A DNA stretch of 34,827 nucleotides from Spirosoma sp. (GCA_014377625.1 JACMPG010000245.1:1-34827), one strand, 5' to 3'; counted from the stretch's first letter, positions 6,528-15,149 are shown. Notes: generated from the letters alone by a model not told the origin. Program-made: numbers and translations.

Positions 6528-9386
6528 TCAAGACCGGAATTGCCGCAGCGTGAACGTGAGCATGAAATACTGCCGTAGTACCAGAGACCGGTTATCTTCC
6601 AGATACGTCTCGGAAAAAGACCGGCTCACGCTTGTGTTCTGGTTCAGTAAGTCGAATACCGACAGCCGCAGTTCGCCGTTGTCTTTCTTTAAAAAGCGTT
6701 GCGCCATGCTTGCGTTCCAAAGAGTAAACCGCTGGTTGAACCCGCTCGAAAGCCCCGCGTACCGCTGAATATTCACGTCCGACCGTAGTACCATCCCTTT
6801 CCAGACGTTCCAGACCACGCTGCCCCCTACCGTTTGGGTGTTAAAAGCGGTGGTGCGTTGCGTTTGCAGGCTCGGTCCGTCGAAACGATTTACTACTTTG
6901 CTGTAGCCGTAATTGTACGAGAGCGTAAAATCAAACTTCTCGCTGATATTGCTGCTCAGCACAACGCCCTGACTCAAATTGTACGAATTGGCCCGGTTTA
7001 CCTGCCCATTTATCAGACTTGGCGTCTGGTTGTACGTCAGCGAGGTGTTCAGGTTCAGGTTAGTTTTAATGAACGTAAGGGGCGTTCCGAACGAGAAAAA
7101 ACCCCGGCTGCTCAGGGCGTTACCGGTGTTAACGGGCCGGGTAAGCTGCGTACCCTGTTGCAGAAAAATGGGCTTACCCGTCGAGGACACTACGCCCGGC
7201 ACTACCCCCGCCCGCTCGGCAATGAACAGCGACGAACCAATGGGGTTCTGTGCCAGATTCACGGCCAGTAACCCTACCATACTGTTGGCTTTGGCGATGG
7301 ATGTTTTGGTGAAACGTAGGCTCAGCGCGTGGGTGTAGCTTTGTTTCAGGTCGGGATTGCCAATGGTTTGCTGGAGTGGGTTGGTATTGTTCAGCACATT
7401 CTGCAACTGGTTGATGTTGGGCGCGTCGGTACTGGTTCGGTACGTAAAGCGCAGCCGCTTGTCGTCCGTAATGCGGTAGTCGGCAAAGACCGTGGGCAGC
7501 ACATTGGTGAACGTCCGGTTTACTGAGCCAATGCGTGGAAATAGTTGATCGCTTTGTAAATCAGCGCGTTGTAGGTTGGCCGATGCAGACAGTCGCAGTT
7601 TTTCGGTTCGGATGCTGTAGCTTAATCCGGCCCGTTGGGTAAGGTAGTCATTGTTGAACCGGTTGCTAAGCAGCGAGTCGAGTAAATCGTAGTTTTCCGA
7701 TGCCGGGTTGAGCCGGTACGTATAGCGGTCAGCGTTGCTGTGGTTCAGGCCCGCATTGTACGAGAGCTGCATGATGCCTTTGCCAAACGGTTCGGTGTAG
7801 TTGACGCCTGCCGAAAGCTGATAGCCGTTGGCTGTCGTATTGGTGCGCTGGTCAATGCGTTGCTGCGTGGGCGTCACACCGAAAAAATCGTTCTCCGATA
7901 TCAGTGTACTCAACCCGGTTTTGTCGTTAAGGGCCGTGCCGACGTTCAGCGAAATGGTGCGTCCCCGCGCTTCAAACCGGTGCCGGAACAGCAGGTTGTT
8001 GTTGAACGTGTAACCCTGATTACGGGACGAGTATGTGTTATCCGACTGGTTCAGTAATGCGTCGCCGAGTTGAGTATCACTGTTCGTGAGCGAGGTAGAG
8101 GTATTGGTCTGGAAACTCAGGCGTGGTGTAATCAGCAATGAGTTGCGCTTGTCGAAGGCGTAATCGAGCCGAAAATTAAGCCGGTGATTCATGTTGCTGC
8201 TGTTGTCGGACGATTGTTCACGGTAGGTCTGCGTCGAATCGCCCGAATTCTGGTAGTACGTCCGCAGCAATGACTGCTGGTTGCGATTCCCGCTCTGGTT
8301 CATGAAGTAGGAGCCGCGCACGGTTAGTTTTTCGCCCCATTTGTCGGAGTAGTTGATACCGAACGAGTTGGTTGTGCTGATACCGTTCTGCTGACCCACC
8401 AGAAAATTGTCGGTCGGCCCGGCATCACCCCTGCCACCGCCCCCCCGGCCCCCGCGCGCACCACCCCCCCGCCCTCCGCGGCCGCCCTGGCCGCCACCCC
8501 CGCTGCTGCCCTGCACCCCCAGCAAATCCTGGCTCGAAAAGTTTTGCTGGTTAATGTTGTTACTCTGCCCGATGACGGAAATGCGCCGTTCGCCGTCGAA
8601 GAAATTTACGCTGCCCCCGGCGTTGTACGTAGCGTCGGTTCCGGCCCCGGCATATACCTTGCCAAACTGCCCGTTGCGCTTGTCAGATCGGGTGATGATG
8701 TTAATGGTTTTGGTGGTGTTGCCATCGTTGACACCCGTAAACTGCGACTGATCGCTTTGCCGGTCAAAGATTTCGATCTTGGCGATTACCTCGGCGGGCA
8801 GGTTACGCAGCGCAATGGTCGGGTCGTCGCCGAAGAACGGTTTGCCATCTACCAGCACTTCCTGCACGGCTTCTCCCTGCACTTTTATCGTGCCGCCGGT
8901 CATATCCACACCGGGCATTTTTTTAAGCAAATCTTCGGCCTGCGCATCGCGGTTGACTTTAAACGCATCGGCGTTGAACTGGAGCGTATCGCCTTTTTGC
9001 TCGGCACTCACAATTTTGCCTTTCACAACTACCTCGCTCAGCTGCCGGGACGTTTCGGGCAGCACAATCCGCAGGGGGCGCGTCCGTCCGGTATCGACCC
9101 GCGCGGTTTGCTCCACTGCCGAAAACCCCACAAACGAGGCTCGCAATCGGTACGAACCCACCGCTACGTTATCGAACCTGAACCGCCCGTCGGTATCCGT
9201 CACCACACCCCGCCGAACGCTGCTGTCGGGCAAACTGATGAGCCGGACAGTCACGCCGATGAGCGGTTCGTTCTTGCTATCCACAACGCTGCCCCGCAGT
9301 GACTGGCCCAAAACGATGGATACCGTTAGCAGAAAAACGAAGGTGAGACCGGTACGCAGGAAAATTAATGGGGAAGAAATGGGCAT
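6528..9386 (-). CDS. Outer-membrane beta-barrel receptor (TonB-dependent-like) with Gly/Arg-rich insert
   Basis: This is a 952-residue exported protein. A signal peptide ending near VLGQ (about residue 28) precedes a carboxypeptidase-regulatory-like beta-sandwich (about 29-110: LRGSVVDSKNEPLIGVTVRL...GRFRFDNV). A plug-like region follows (about 118-235: LSEVVVKG, DLLKKMPGVD, EVLVDGKPFFGDDP, LPAEVIAKIEI), and then a long beta-barrel of the OMP_b-brl_3 type. A Gly/Arg-rich tract sits at about 292-320, between plug and barrel. Such proteins import or process large ligands at the outer membrane; the ligand is unknown. It follows a small PepSY-like secreted protein and is separated from it by a strong hairpin. 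Confidence 0.88.
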   Translation of the reverse strand: MPISSPLIFLRTGLTFVFLLTVSIVLGQSLRGSVVDSKNEPLIGVTVRLISLPDSSVRRGVVTDTDGRFRFDNVAVGSYRLRASFVGFSAVEQTARVDTGRTRPLRIVLPETSRQLSEVVVKGKIVSAEQKGDTLQFNADAFKVNRDAQAEDLLKKMPGVDMTGGTIKVQGEAVQEVLVDGKPFFGDDPTIALRNLPAEVIAKIEIFDRQSDQSQFTGVNDGNTTKTINIITRSDKRNGQFGKVYAGAGTDATYNAGGSVNFFDGERRISVIGQSNNINQQNFSSQDLLGVQGSSGGGGQGGRGGRGGGARGGRGGGGRGDAGPTDNFLVGQQNGISTTNSFGINYSDKWGEKLTVRGSYFMNQSGNRNQQSLLRTYYQNSGDSTQTYREQSSDNSSNMNHRLNFRLDYAFDKRNSLLITPRLSFQTNTSTSLTNSDTQLGDALLNQSDNTYSSRNQGYTFNNNLLFRHRFEARGRTISLNVGTALNDKTGLSTLISENDFFGVTPTQQRIDQRTNTTANGYQLSAGVNYTEPFGKGIMQLSYNAGLNHSNADRYTYRLNPASENYDLLDSLLSNRFNNDYLTQRAGLSYSIRTEKLRLSASANLQRADLQSDQLFPRIGSVNRTFTNVLPTVFADYRITDDKRLRFTYRTSTDAPNINQLQNVLNNTNPLQQTIGNPDLKQSYTHALSLRFTKTSIAKANSMVGLLAVNLAQNPIGSSLFIAERAGVVPGVVSSTGKPIFLQQGTQLTRPVNTGNALSSRGFFSFGTPLTFIKTNLNLNTSLTYNQTPSLINGQVNRANSYNLSQGVVLSSNISEKFDFTLSYNYGYSKVVNRFDGPSLQTQRTTAFNTQTVGGSVVWNVWKGMVLRSDVNIQRYAGLSSGFNQRFTLWNASMAQRFLKKDNGELRLSVFDLLNQNTSVSRSFSETYLEDNRSLVLRQYFMLTFTLRQFRS

Positions 9387-9398
9387 AACGCTGGGTAT

Positions 9399-9444
9399 GA
9401 AAAAGAGAATATACCGACGACCCCGGGTCGTCGGTATATTCTCT
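9399..9444 (-). terminator. 41-nt perfect hairpin with U-tract between PepSY-like and receptor genes
   Basis: Arms 9404-9423 and 9425-9444 are perfectly complementary over 20 bp around position 9424. Read on the minus strand the stem is followed by five T residues, the layout of an intrinsic terminator for the 9465-9848 gene. The stem ends only 17 nt before the receptor ATG (9386), so it may instead attenuate or control translation of that gene. Confidence 0.75.
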
Positions 9445-9464
9445 GAGCCTGTTTAATTGCTGGA

Positions 9465-9848
9465 TTACTTCTTATTTTTTCGACCTCTGCCCCCATGCCC
9501 ACCGCGGGCGGGCATTTCGCGGTCATTGACGATACTGCCCTGACCATCTACCTCCAGCATCCGGCGGGGCTTGTCGGTTTGGGTCAGTACGACGTTGTAG
9601 TTGCCTTTCTTGTTTTTCATAATCCGCTTCATCTGTGCATCGGGATATTGACTTTTGATGGCTGAAATGCCATTGGCGGGCAGGTCTTTCTCGGCCAGCA
9701 GCTCACGGTTGCCCCGGCCCCGCCTAGTGGTTTGCGAGCTGTCGGCAGACATCCGGTTCTGTTGGCCACCGCCCCGACGATTCTGCGCCATGGAGTCAGA
9801 GACGTACAACAACGATACAATGGCGGCAGCAATGATGGTCTTTTTCAT
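9465..9848 (-). CDS. Small secreted PepSY-like protein with RGG-rich ends
   Basis: This is a 127-residue protein. A signal peptide (MKKTIIAAAIVSLLYVSDSMAQ) precedes an Arg/Gly/Gln-rich stretch (NRRGGGQQNR) and a compact domain at about 50-105: LPANGISAIKSQYPDAQ, then KGNYNVVLTQ and RRMLEVDGQGSIV. That alternation of a helix with short strands is the PepSY-like/BLIP-like fold common in secreted Bacteroidota proteins. The C-terminus is again basic and Gly-rich (ARGGHGGRGRKNKK). Function unknown; PepSY-like domains are thought to bind peptides or other periplasmic partners. It lies upstream of the receptor and downstream of the sigma-factor operon. Confidence 0.7.
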   Translation of the reverse strand: MKKTIIAAAIVSLLYVSDSMAQNRRGGGQQNRMSADSSQTTRRGRGNRELLAEKDLPANGISAIKSQYPDAQMKRIMKNKKGNYNVVLTQTDKPRRMLEVDGQGSIVNDREMPARGGHGGRGRKNKK

Positions 9849-9920
9849 GATTGTATTTATTTGGTTTGGTTGCTTTTATCATTCCGACGAAGGAGGAATC
9901 TTAGACTTAGGCCCCACCGT

Positions 9921-9951
9921 GAAGCAAAACTTGCGGTCACACCAAAAAAAA
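9921..9951 (-). promoter_or_regulatory. Shared upstream element, copy 2 (before PepSY-like gene)
   Basis: gaagcaaaacttgcggtc (9921-9938) matches the element before the ECF sigma gene (11392-11409) at 16 of 18 positions. In both places it is preceded on the minus strand by a T-tract (eight T here, 9944-9951). It lies about 72 nt before the ATG at 9848. It is either a promoter read by the ECF sigma factor or a short dispersed repeat. Confidence 0.4.
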
Positions 9952-10458
9952 TTACTGTCCCTTGCCTGTCCTGTTGTTATTGCGTCGGCCACCGCGTTCG
10001 TTAGGCGCGCGAAAAGAGCGTCGCGGCAGTTCGCTCAGGAGCTGATTCAGCAACCGGCGCTGGGCGGGCCGGGTAATGGCGGCAACCTTGTCAAAATGGG
10101 CCAGCGTCTGCAACTCAACGTCTGCCGATTGCCGGTGAAACGCCAGGGCTTTCTCTTCACGCTGCGCCGTTGTAAATGACGAATCGGCGAGCCGGAAATA
10201 CGTTTTGCGTAGCTGCCGCAACTGCCGCTGACGGGGTCGTACTTCCCGAAGGTACGTCTCCTGCAACGCGGCCAACTGCTGCCGTTGCTGCGTATCGAAG
10301 CCGAGCGTATCGGCCAGAAAGGTATCGCTTCGTACCCGGCCCGACCGGTGGCGCTGCGTCTCTGACCGGAGCAGAAACCAGCTCAGCAAGCCGATGTTGA
10401 GTACCACTAAACCAATGACGATACCCGTTAATAGCCGGATTTTGCGAGAATCATTCAT
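9952..10458 (-). CDS. CpxP/Spy-like membrane-anchored periplasmic protein
   Basis: This 168-residue protein has one N-terminal membrane helix (LLTGIVIGLVVLNIGLLSWFLL, about 9-30) and a long Gln/Arg-rich helical domain. The domain pattern LGFDTQQRQQLAALQETYLREV...LRQLRKTYF...AHFDKVAAITRPAQRRLLNQLL resembles the LTxxQ-type helices of Spy/CpxP and of Bacteroidota sigma-linked envelope sensors. The C-terminus is disordered and Arg/Asn/Gly-rich. Its start overlaps the end of the preceding gene by 8 bp, so it is the third gene of a sigma factor operon. I infer a role in sensing envelope stress or modulating the sigma factor. Confidence 0.7.
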   Translation of the reverse strand: MNDSRKIRLLTGIVIGLVVLNIGLLSWFLLRSETQRHRSGRVRSDTFLADTLGFDTQQRQQLAALQETYLREVRPRQRQLRQLRKTYFRLADSSFTTAQREEKALAFHRQSADVELQTLAHFDKVAAITRPAQRRLLNQLLSELPRRSFRAPNERGGRRNNNRTGKGQ

Positions 10459-10783
10459 AAGCCGTTACGAAAGAATCGATGGTGTATTCGTCCTGAAAAG
10501 CGGTAATCGTTGTGCCCGGATCGTCGGTGGTGCTGGTGTTATCGGCCAGCCCGGCCACTACGCCCGCGTTGAGCAGCACCAGCAGGGCAAAAGCCGTGTA
10601 GGCATAGGCTGGTCGCCGGAGCCAGAACGGCAGCCACGTAGCCGACTCGACCGACTGATCCAGTCTGGCCCGGAGACGCGTGTAGAAAAACGGATTCAGC
10701 TCGGGTTGGGGTCGTTGCCCCCACTGCCGAAACCCGGCCTCCCACCGGTCCGGCTCATTCGGATTATTCGTTGACTCATTCAT
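10451..10783 (-). CDS. Small single-pass membrane protein, putative anti-sigma factor
   Basis: This is a 110-residue protein. A charged cytoplasmic N-terminus (about 1-58, including FRQWGQRPQPELNPFFYTRLRARL) precedes one membrane helix (about 59-81, YAYTAFALLVLLNAGVVAGL) and a short Thr/Asp-rich periplasmic tail. It overlaps the ECF sigma gene by 4 bp (ATGA) and the CpxP-like gene by 8 bp. Topology and position are those of an anti-sigma factor, but I see no zinc-binding HxxxCxxC motif, so the role is inferred from context. Confidence 0.6.
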   Translation of the reverse strand: MNESTNNPNEPDRWEAGFRQWGQRPQPELNPFFYTRLRARLDQSVESATWLPFWLRRPAYAYTAFALLVLLNAGVVAGLADNTSTTDDPGTTITAFQDEYTIDSFVTAYE

Positions 10784-11355
10784 GGTCTCGGTAGTTTTTT
10801 GCGGAGCGTTTGCCGCGCCCGGAATAGTAATGACTCTACTGCCGACACCGACGTTTGCAGCACAGCCGCTATTTCCTGATACGACAGTTCTTCCTGATAA
10901 TGCAGCGTAAACGCCACCCGCTGAGACTCGGCCAGCGATGCTACCGCCCGATTAATTTGCCGGCTCTGTTCGTCGGTTTCCAGCAGGGTGCCGGGCGTCT
11001 GGAAATCGGGCGGGTCATAGTCGGGTTTGTCATCGTTACTGGTGCTGAACAGGCTGGTCATAAACCCGAAACGTTTCTGACGTTTACGGTCGCGCTCTTT
11101 TTTCAATGCCCGCGAGGTCGTCAGCCGGTAGAGCCACGTAGCGAGACCGGCCTCGCCCCGAAAATTTCTTATCGTCTGAAACACCTCCACAAATACTTCC
11201 TGCGCTACGTCTTCGGCTTCTTCGGTATTGGCAACAATGGCCAGTGCCGTTCGAAACATCCGCTGCTGATACGTCTCGACCAGCCACCGAAACGCCGGTT
11301 CGTGCCCCTGCCGAAGCTGGTCGAGTCGGGTAGTTTCGTCGGGTGGTTCGGTCAC
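10780..11355 (-). CDS. ECF-type RNA polymerase sigma factor
   Basis: This is a 191-residue group-4 sigma factor. Region 2 (about 15-85) contains AFRWLVETYQQRMFRTALAI, EEAEDVAQEVFVEVF and GLATWLYRLTTSRALK. A variable linker follows (about 95-125), then region 4 (about 130-188) with LAESQRVAFTLHYQEELSYQEIAAVL and the recognition helix SVSAVESLLFRARQTLRK. Length is normal. It opens a three-gene operon with a membrane protein and a CpxP-like protein, the usual layout for an envelope-stress sigma. The neighbouring PepSY-like and receptor genes, which carry a similar upstream element, are possible targets. Confidence 0.93.
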   Translation of the reverse strand: MTEPPDETTRLDQLRQGHEPAFRWLVETYQQRMFRTALAIVANTEEAEDVAQEVFVEVFQTIRNFRGEAGLATWLYRLTTSRALKKERDRKRQKRFGFMTSLFSTSNDDKPDYDPPDFQTPGTLLETDEQSRQINRAVASLAESQRVAFTLHYQEELSYQEIAAVLQTSVSAVESLLFRARQTLRKKLPRP

Positions 11356-11391
11356 GCGGTCAGGGGTATTTTAGGGGTTAGGTCCCGTTGC

Positions 11392-11422
11392 GGAGCGAAA
11401 CTTGCGGTCGCCGGTAAAAAAA
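11392..11422 (-). promoter_or_regulatory. Shared upstream element, copy 1 (before ECF sigma gene)
   Basis: ggagcgaaacttgcggtc (11392-11409), preceded on the minus strand by a seven-T tract (11416-11422), lies 36 nt before the sigma factor ATG at 11355. A near copy precedes the PepSY-like gene. No TAnnTTTG box is seen in this leader, so an alternative-sigma (self-activated) promoter is plausible; a dispersed repeat is the alternative. Confidence 0.4.
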
Positions 11423-11434
11423 GTGGTGATGTGT

Positions 11435-12946
11435 TCATTCGCCCGGAGCAGATTGACTATTATTTGCCGAAATAGCGCGCCAGCCGTGTTTTTGCCGGAT
11501 TTTATCGAACGACGGTAATGCAAAGCCAGTCAGCATCGACCCGTCTTCTACGCCCACTACCAGATTTGGCGAAATGAAAACCCCGTCGATGAAGCCGAAC
11601 TCTTTCCCCACTATTCGGCTGAATACGCCCGAAAACGGTTTGTAAACCCCTTCGGATGGTTTTTCATCCGTTCGCTTCGCGGATAGCGGTACCCAGAATG
11701 TACCTTCTTTACCGGTGCGTTCGTCCAGCCGGACGGCTACAAAATCGCCGGGCTGAATGCGGGCCATGCTTTTCTCGTACTTGATATGTGTCGAGATTGT
11801 CGGGTTTATGGCAATGTGTGCTATTTTTTTGTCGGTGTTCAGCGACGTCACTACGCCAACGTGTTCCGGTACGTCGGCGTACAGCAGTTCATCAGCCATT
11901 GCCCGGTACTGCCGGTACAGCGGTTTGTTGTCGGTTAGAACGACGCCACCTTTTGCCGCTAATCTGTCTACCGCATCAGTATAACCGGGCATGACGTGCC
12001 ACCCCTCATTCTGCCGGGCAGTAGTCGACTTAGTCAGTTCAGTCAGTGCCTCATTGACTTTGCCGACCTGATTAAGTTTAACGGCTAAGTCGAGCCGGGC
12101 GTTGACTAAGAATTTCTCCTCCGTTGGGCAGGTCATAGCCCGGCACAGGCAGGCAATGGCTTTTTCGGGTTCGTCGTGGTACAGATCGGCCAGCAGACTC
12201 CAGAGCCAGAACTCGTTTTGTTTGCGTCGGGCAAAAGGCAACAAAGCGGTCATGGCTTCATCTTTAGAGCCGGTTGCTACCAGAAGTTTCGCCTGGTAGT
12301 AGGGCGGGTACTGGTACTCCGGGTGCTGTTGGTGCAACGTTTCGAGATCAGCAATCAGGGTCTGTATGGTAGCCGGATCGGGACGTTGCAACACCTGTTT
12401 AGCATACGTAATGTAGGCCTGCTCGGCCAGCGACATCATTTTCCTGGCGTCGTTGGTCATGCCGGGCAGGTAATCTTCAGGGCGCAGGTTGCTCAGCTGC
12501 CACCACGCCATAAAATCGCCGAGCCCCCCCCACGTTTTGCCTGCTTTCATAAACGACCGCAACAGGGCCGAATACATATCGGATGGTTTTTCAATAGTCC
12601 ACGTTTGTACCGATGCAAAAACGGCGGCCAGCACCAGGACGGCTTTATCCGTATCGCCCAGCGAAAACAACGCAACCACTGCCTGCCAAACGGCCTGATT
12701 AGTAAGCATGGTTTCGTCGGCAGGGTTGTCGGCCACTAACAAGGCAAGGGCTTCCCACTCGGTCAGGAATGCATCGGGCGTCTTACTTTTGGCAACGGCC
12801 CGCAGCCGCTCAAACCGTACCCAGCCCATCGCCCGTTTTGTCCAGATGTTATCGGGTTCGGTAGTGAGCAGGTCCGTTGCCAGCGCAAAGGCGTCGGCAA
12901 GTTGTCCGTTTTTACGAAGGGCGGTAATGTCTTTGGCGGTTTGCAT
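11435..12946 (-). CDS. TPR protein with C-terminal OB-fold/cold-shock-like domains
   Basis: This is a 503-residue cytoplasmic protein. I chose the ATG at 12946 because it follows the helicase stop by one base (TGATATG coupling); a longer frame from 13000 would overlap the helicase by 53 bp. Residues about 1-350 are TPR-like helices (LRKNGQLADAFALATDLLTTEP; KDEAMTALLPFARRKQNEFWLWSLLADLYHDEPEKAIACL). The C-terminal part carries beta-rich segments like cold-shock/S1 OB folds: VGVVTSLNTDKKIAHIAI, and SGVFSRIVGKEFGFIDGVF near the end. OB folds of this kind bind single-stranded nucleic acid. Coupling to the helicase suggests they act together on RNA or DNA; the function is not known to me. Confidence 0.75.
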   Translation of the reverse strand: MQTAKDITALRKNGQLADAFALATDLLTTEPDNIWTKRAMGWVRFERLRAVAKSKTPDAFLTEWEALALLVADNPADETMLTNQAVWQAVVALFSLGDTDKAVLVLAAVFASVQTWTIEKPSDMYSALLRSFMKAGKTWGGLGDFMAWWQLSNLRPEDYLPGMTNDARKMMSLAEQAYITYAKQVLQRPDPATIQTLIADLETLHQQHPEYQYPPYYQAKLLVATGSKDEAMTALLPFARRKQNEFWLWSLLADLYHDEPEKAIACLCRAMTCPTEEKFLVNARLDLAVKLNQVGKVNEALTELTKSTTARQNEGWHVMPGYTDAVDRLAAKGGVVLTDNKPLYRQYRAMADELLYADVPEHVGVVTSLNTDKKIAHIAINPTISTHIKYEKSMARIQPGDFVAVRLDERTGKEGTFWVPLSAKRTDEKPSEGVYKPFSGVFSRIVGKEFGFIDGVFISPNLVVGVEDGSMLTGFALPSFDKIRQKHGWRAISANNSQSAPGE

Positions 12947-12947
12947 A

Positions 12948-15149
12948 TCAGGCGCGAAAGGATTGGACAAGGTGACGTAATTCAGCCAGTAAACTGGCAC
13001 TGTTGCATTGCTTCGGCATGGCCCGTACTTCGGTGAAGAACCCGTCGCCGTCGTAAATAAAATTCAGAACCGCCCGCTCCGATCCCCGCTCAAACTGGCA
13101 CCGTTCGCAGTATTGGAGCGATTTCGCACTTGATAAATGAATCCCCGTCAACGTAGCAGCTTCCGTCAGCTTGTGCCGCAGTAGGGTGACAAACGGCTTG
13201 TCGGTCGCTGGTAAATCCTGCGCGGGTTCGGCAACGCCGGGCTGGTCAGTCGTTTCAGCAAACGGCAAATCGAACGTAATGGCGTCGGCCTGTTGCAGCA
13301 GCGGTTCGACCTTTGCAAATAGGGCGTCGCTACCGTCGGCTTTTTGGTGCCGGGTAAACTTCCGTTTGCCGCTATACCAGCAGTTGATCCCGACCCGGTC
13401 GGCTTCGCCCCGCACCGTAACCGTCTCCAGATACTGCGACGAACGTACCGTTTCGATGGTCAGTCCCGCCGGAGCCATTACCTGCGCAATAGCCGCAATC
13501 TTGTGCTGAACGAACAGCTCGCGGTTTGCCAGACCCAACCGGGTCATCAAGTCTTGCTGCTCATTGCCCCAGGGAAGTTTCTGATCGTCGATTCCTTGCG
13601 TAGCCAGAAACCGAGTGGCTAACCCCGTATCGATCCAAGCCATCTTGGAGAACGGCGTGAGCCGGGGCGGGTTAATGGCATAGAGTTGCTGGCTGCTCCG
13701 GGTAATGGCAGTATAAGCCCACCGGAAGAAATCGCTGGTGTTTCGGCCCGACGTGGATTGCTCGTCGGTAAACGGGTTGAAATCTTCCTTCGTGTTTTTG
13801 TCCCAGACCGTAAACACCGTTTTCCACTCGCCCCCCTGCGCTTTGTGGCAGGTAATGGCGTAGGCGTGTTTGAGCATCAGGGCCGAAAAAAACGGGTCAA
13901 CTTTCAGCATCTCGGCAAACTCCGGGCTTCGGCGTTTAATGCCCAGCTTCGTTGCCCGGTTGGTGAAATCGACAAACAGCCCCCGCATCTCTGCCGACGT
14001 CAGCTTGCTTTCGTCGCTCTCCAGGAAGTTGAGCAGCGTATTGGCCTGTATAGTCCTTAGCCCTCCCGCATCGTCGGCCTGCACCAGCACCTCCACCGAC
14101 TGCCAGCGCAACGCTACCGGGCGTTCTCCCCGGATCAAAACGGTGCGGGTCTCCACCGCGCCCATCGTCTGAATCATGCCAAACGTACCGTTTGTTACGG
14201 CATGCTGGTAATTATTCTGCGCCAGAATAATCAGATCGCCGGGCATGAGCGCGGGCACGTCCGGCCCAAACCGCTCCGCCCGAATCCGATTGTTGATTCC
14301 TTTGGCCGTTTTGTTTTTCCAGGCAATAACGATCTTGTTGGCATTGGCCCCGGCGTAGGCATCCCAGAACTGACCATTCGGCAGCGCGTGTACGTCGCGC
14401 CCATTGCCGGCAATCTCGAACTGGTTGAAATAACCCGCAGCCAGCCCCTCCCGAATCCGCGTAGCCACGGCCAGTACCCCGCTCTGCTCGCCCTGCCGTA
14501 CCACCTCCCGCAACGTAGCCGACTGCACCCGAAGCCGGTACGTATCCCGAAAATGCGCTTCGCTGAGCGCGGGCGAATGGTTCATGCCAAACGGCGGCAA
14601 CTGCGCCGGATCGCCCACAAAAATCAGTTGCGTATGCACGTTGGGTTGCCCGGCTTTGGCAAATGCCAGCAAATCGCGAAGCAGAAAGCCCGTACCAAAC
14701 CGGAAAAACTCGCTCTCGGCATATTTATCCGACACCATCGAAGCCTCGTCAATCACGAACACCTGCCGCACAATCTCCGCGTCGGACGCCAGTTTGTACA
14801 CGAACTGAAATCCGTCGCGCAGTTGCCCCTGTGCGTCGGTGCCTTCCTCGCTTTCGAGTTCGTGGAAATTATAAATCCCCCGATGAATGGTGGTAGCCGT
14901 CCCGCTGGTTTTGTCGCCCAGCACCTTTGCCGCACGTCCCGTCGGTGCCATCAGCCGAACCTCGCGCTGCTGCTGCTCAATGACGTACCGGCAAATCCCG
15001 CCCAGCAACGTAGTCTTTCCTGTACCGGCGTACCCGCTCAGCAGAAAAACGGAATCGCTCCCGTTCAGAAACGCTTCAACCGCCAGCGCAACGTCCCGCT
15101 GCCCATTGGTAGGCGTCAGATTCTCAAAGCAGGACAAAATACCGGGCAT
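12948..15149 (-). CDS. RecD/Pif1-like superfamily 1 DNA helicase with C-terminal extension
   Basis: This is a 733-residue protein. Walker A GYAGTGKT is at 39-46, an APTGRAAKVL motif at 68-77, Walker B-type DEAS at 134-137, and FVGDPAQLPPFG near 180. Late motifs are AITCHKAQGGEW near 440 and AYTAITRSSQQLY near 490, the UvrD-C-2 region. This order defines a RecD2/Pif1-type 5'-3' helicase. Residues from about 540 form a further domain that I do not recognise. The gene leads a two-gene operon with the TPR/OB protein. A palindrome and -7-like box directly upstream copy those before the retron RNA, which links the helicase to the defence cassette by regulation, though its GC content resembles the general chromosome. 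Confidence 0.88.
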   Translation of the reverse strand: MPGILSCFENLTPTNGQRDVALAVEAFLNGSDSVFLLSGYAGTGKTTLLGGICRYVIEQQQREVRLMAPTGRAAKVLGDKTSGTATTIHRGIYNFHELESEEGTDAQGQLRDGFQFVYKLASDAEIVRQVFVIDEASMVSDKYAESEFFRFGTGFLLRDLLAFAKAGQPNVHTQLIFVGDPAQLPPFGMNHSPALSEAHFRDTYRLRVQSATLREVVRQGEQSGVLAVATRIREGLAAGYFNQFEIAGNGRDVHALPNGQFWDAYAGANANKIVIAWKNKTAKGINNRIRAERFGPDVPALMPGDLIILAQNNYQHAVTNGTFGMIQTMGAVETRTVLIRGERPVALRWQSVEVLVQADDAGGLRTIQANTLLNFLESDESKLTSAEMRGLFVDFTNRATKLGIKRRSPEFAEMLKVDPFFSALMLKHAYAITCHKAQGGEWKTVFTVWDKNTKEDFNPFTDEQSTSGRNTSDFFRWAYTAITRSSQQLYAINPPRLTPFSKMAWIDTGLATRFLATQGIDDQKLPWGNEQQDLMTRLGLANRELFVQHKIAAIAQVMAPAGLTIETVRSSQYLETVTVRGEADRVGINCWYSGKRKFTRHQKADGSDALFAKVEPLLQQADAITFDLPFAETTDQPGVAEPAQDLPATDKPFVTLLRHKLTEAATLTGIHLSSAKSLQYCERCQFERGSERAVLNFIYDGDGFFTEVRAMPKQCNSASLLAELRHLVQSFRA

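Noticed and set aside
12947-13000. N-terminal extension of the TPR protein to 13000
   Set aside because: It would overlap the helicase by 53 bp; the ATG at 12946 is coupled to the helicase stop and gives a natural start.
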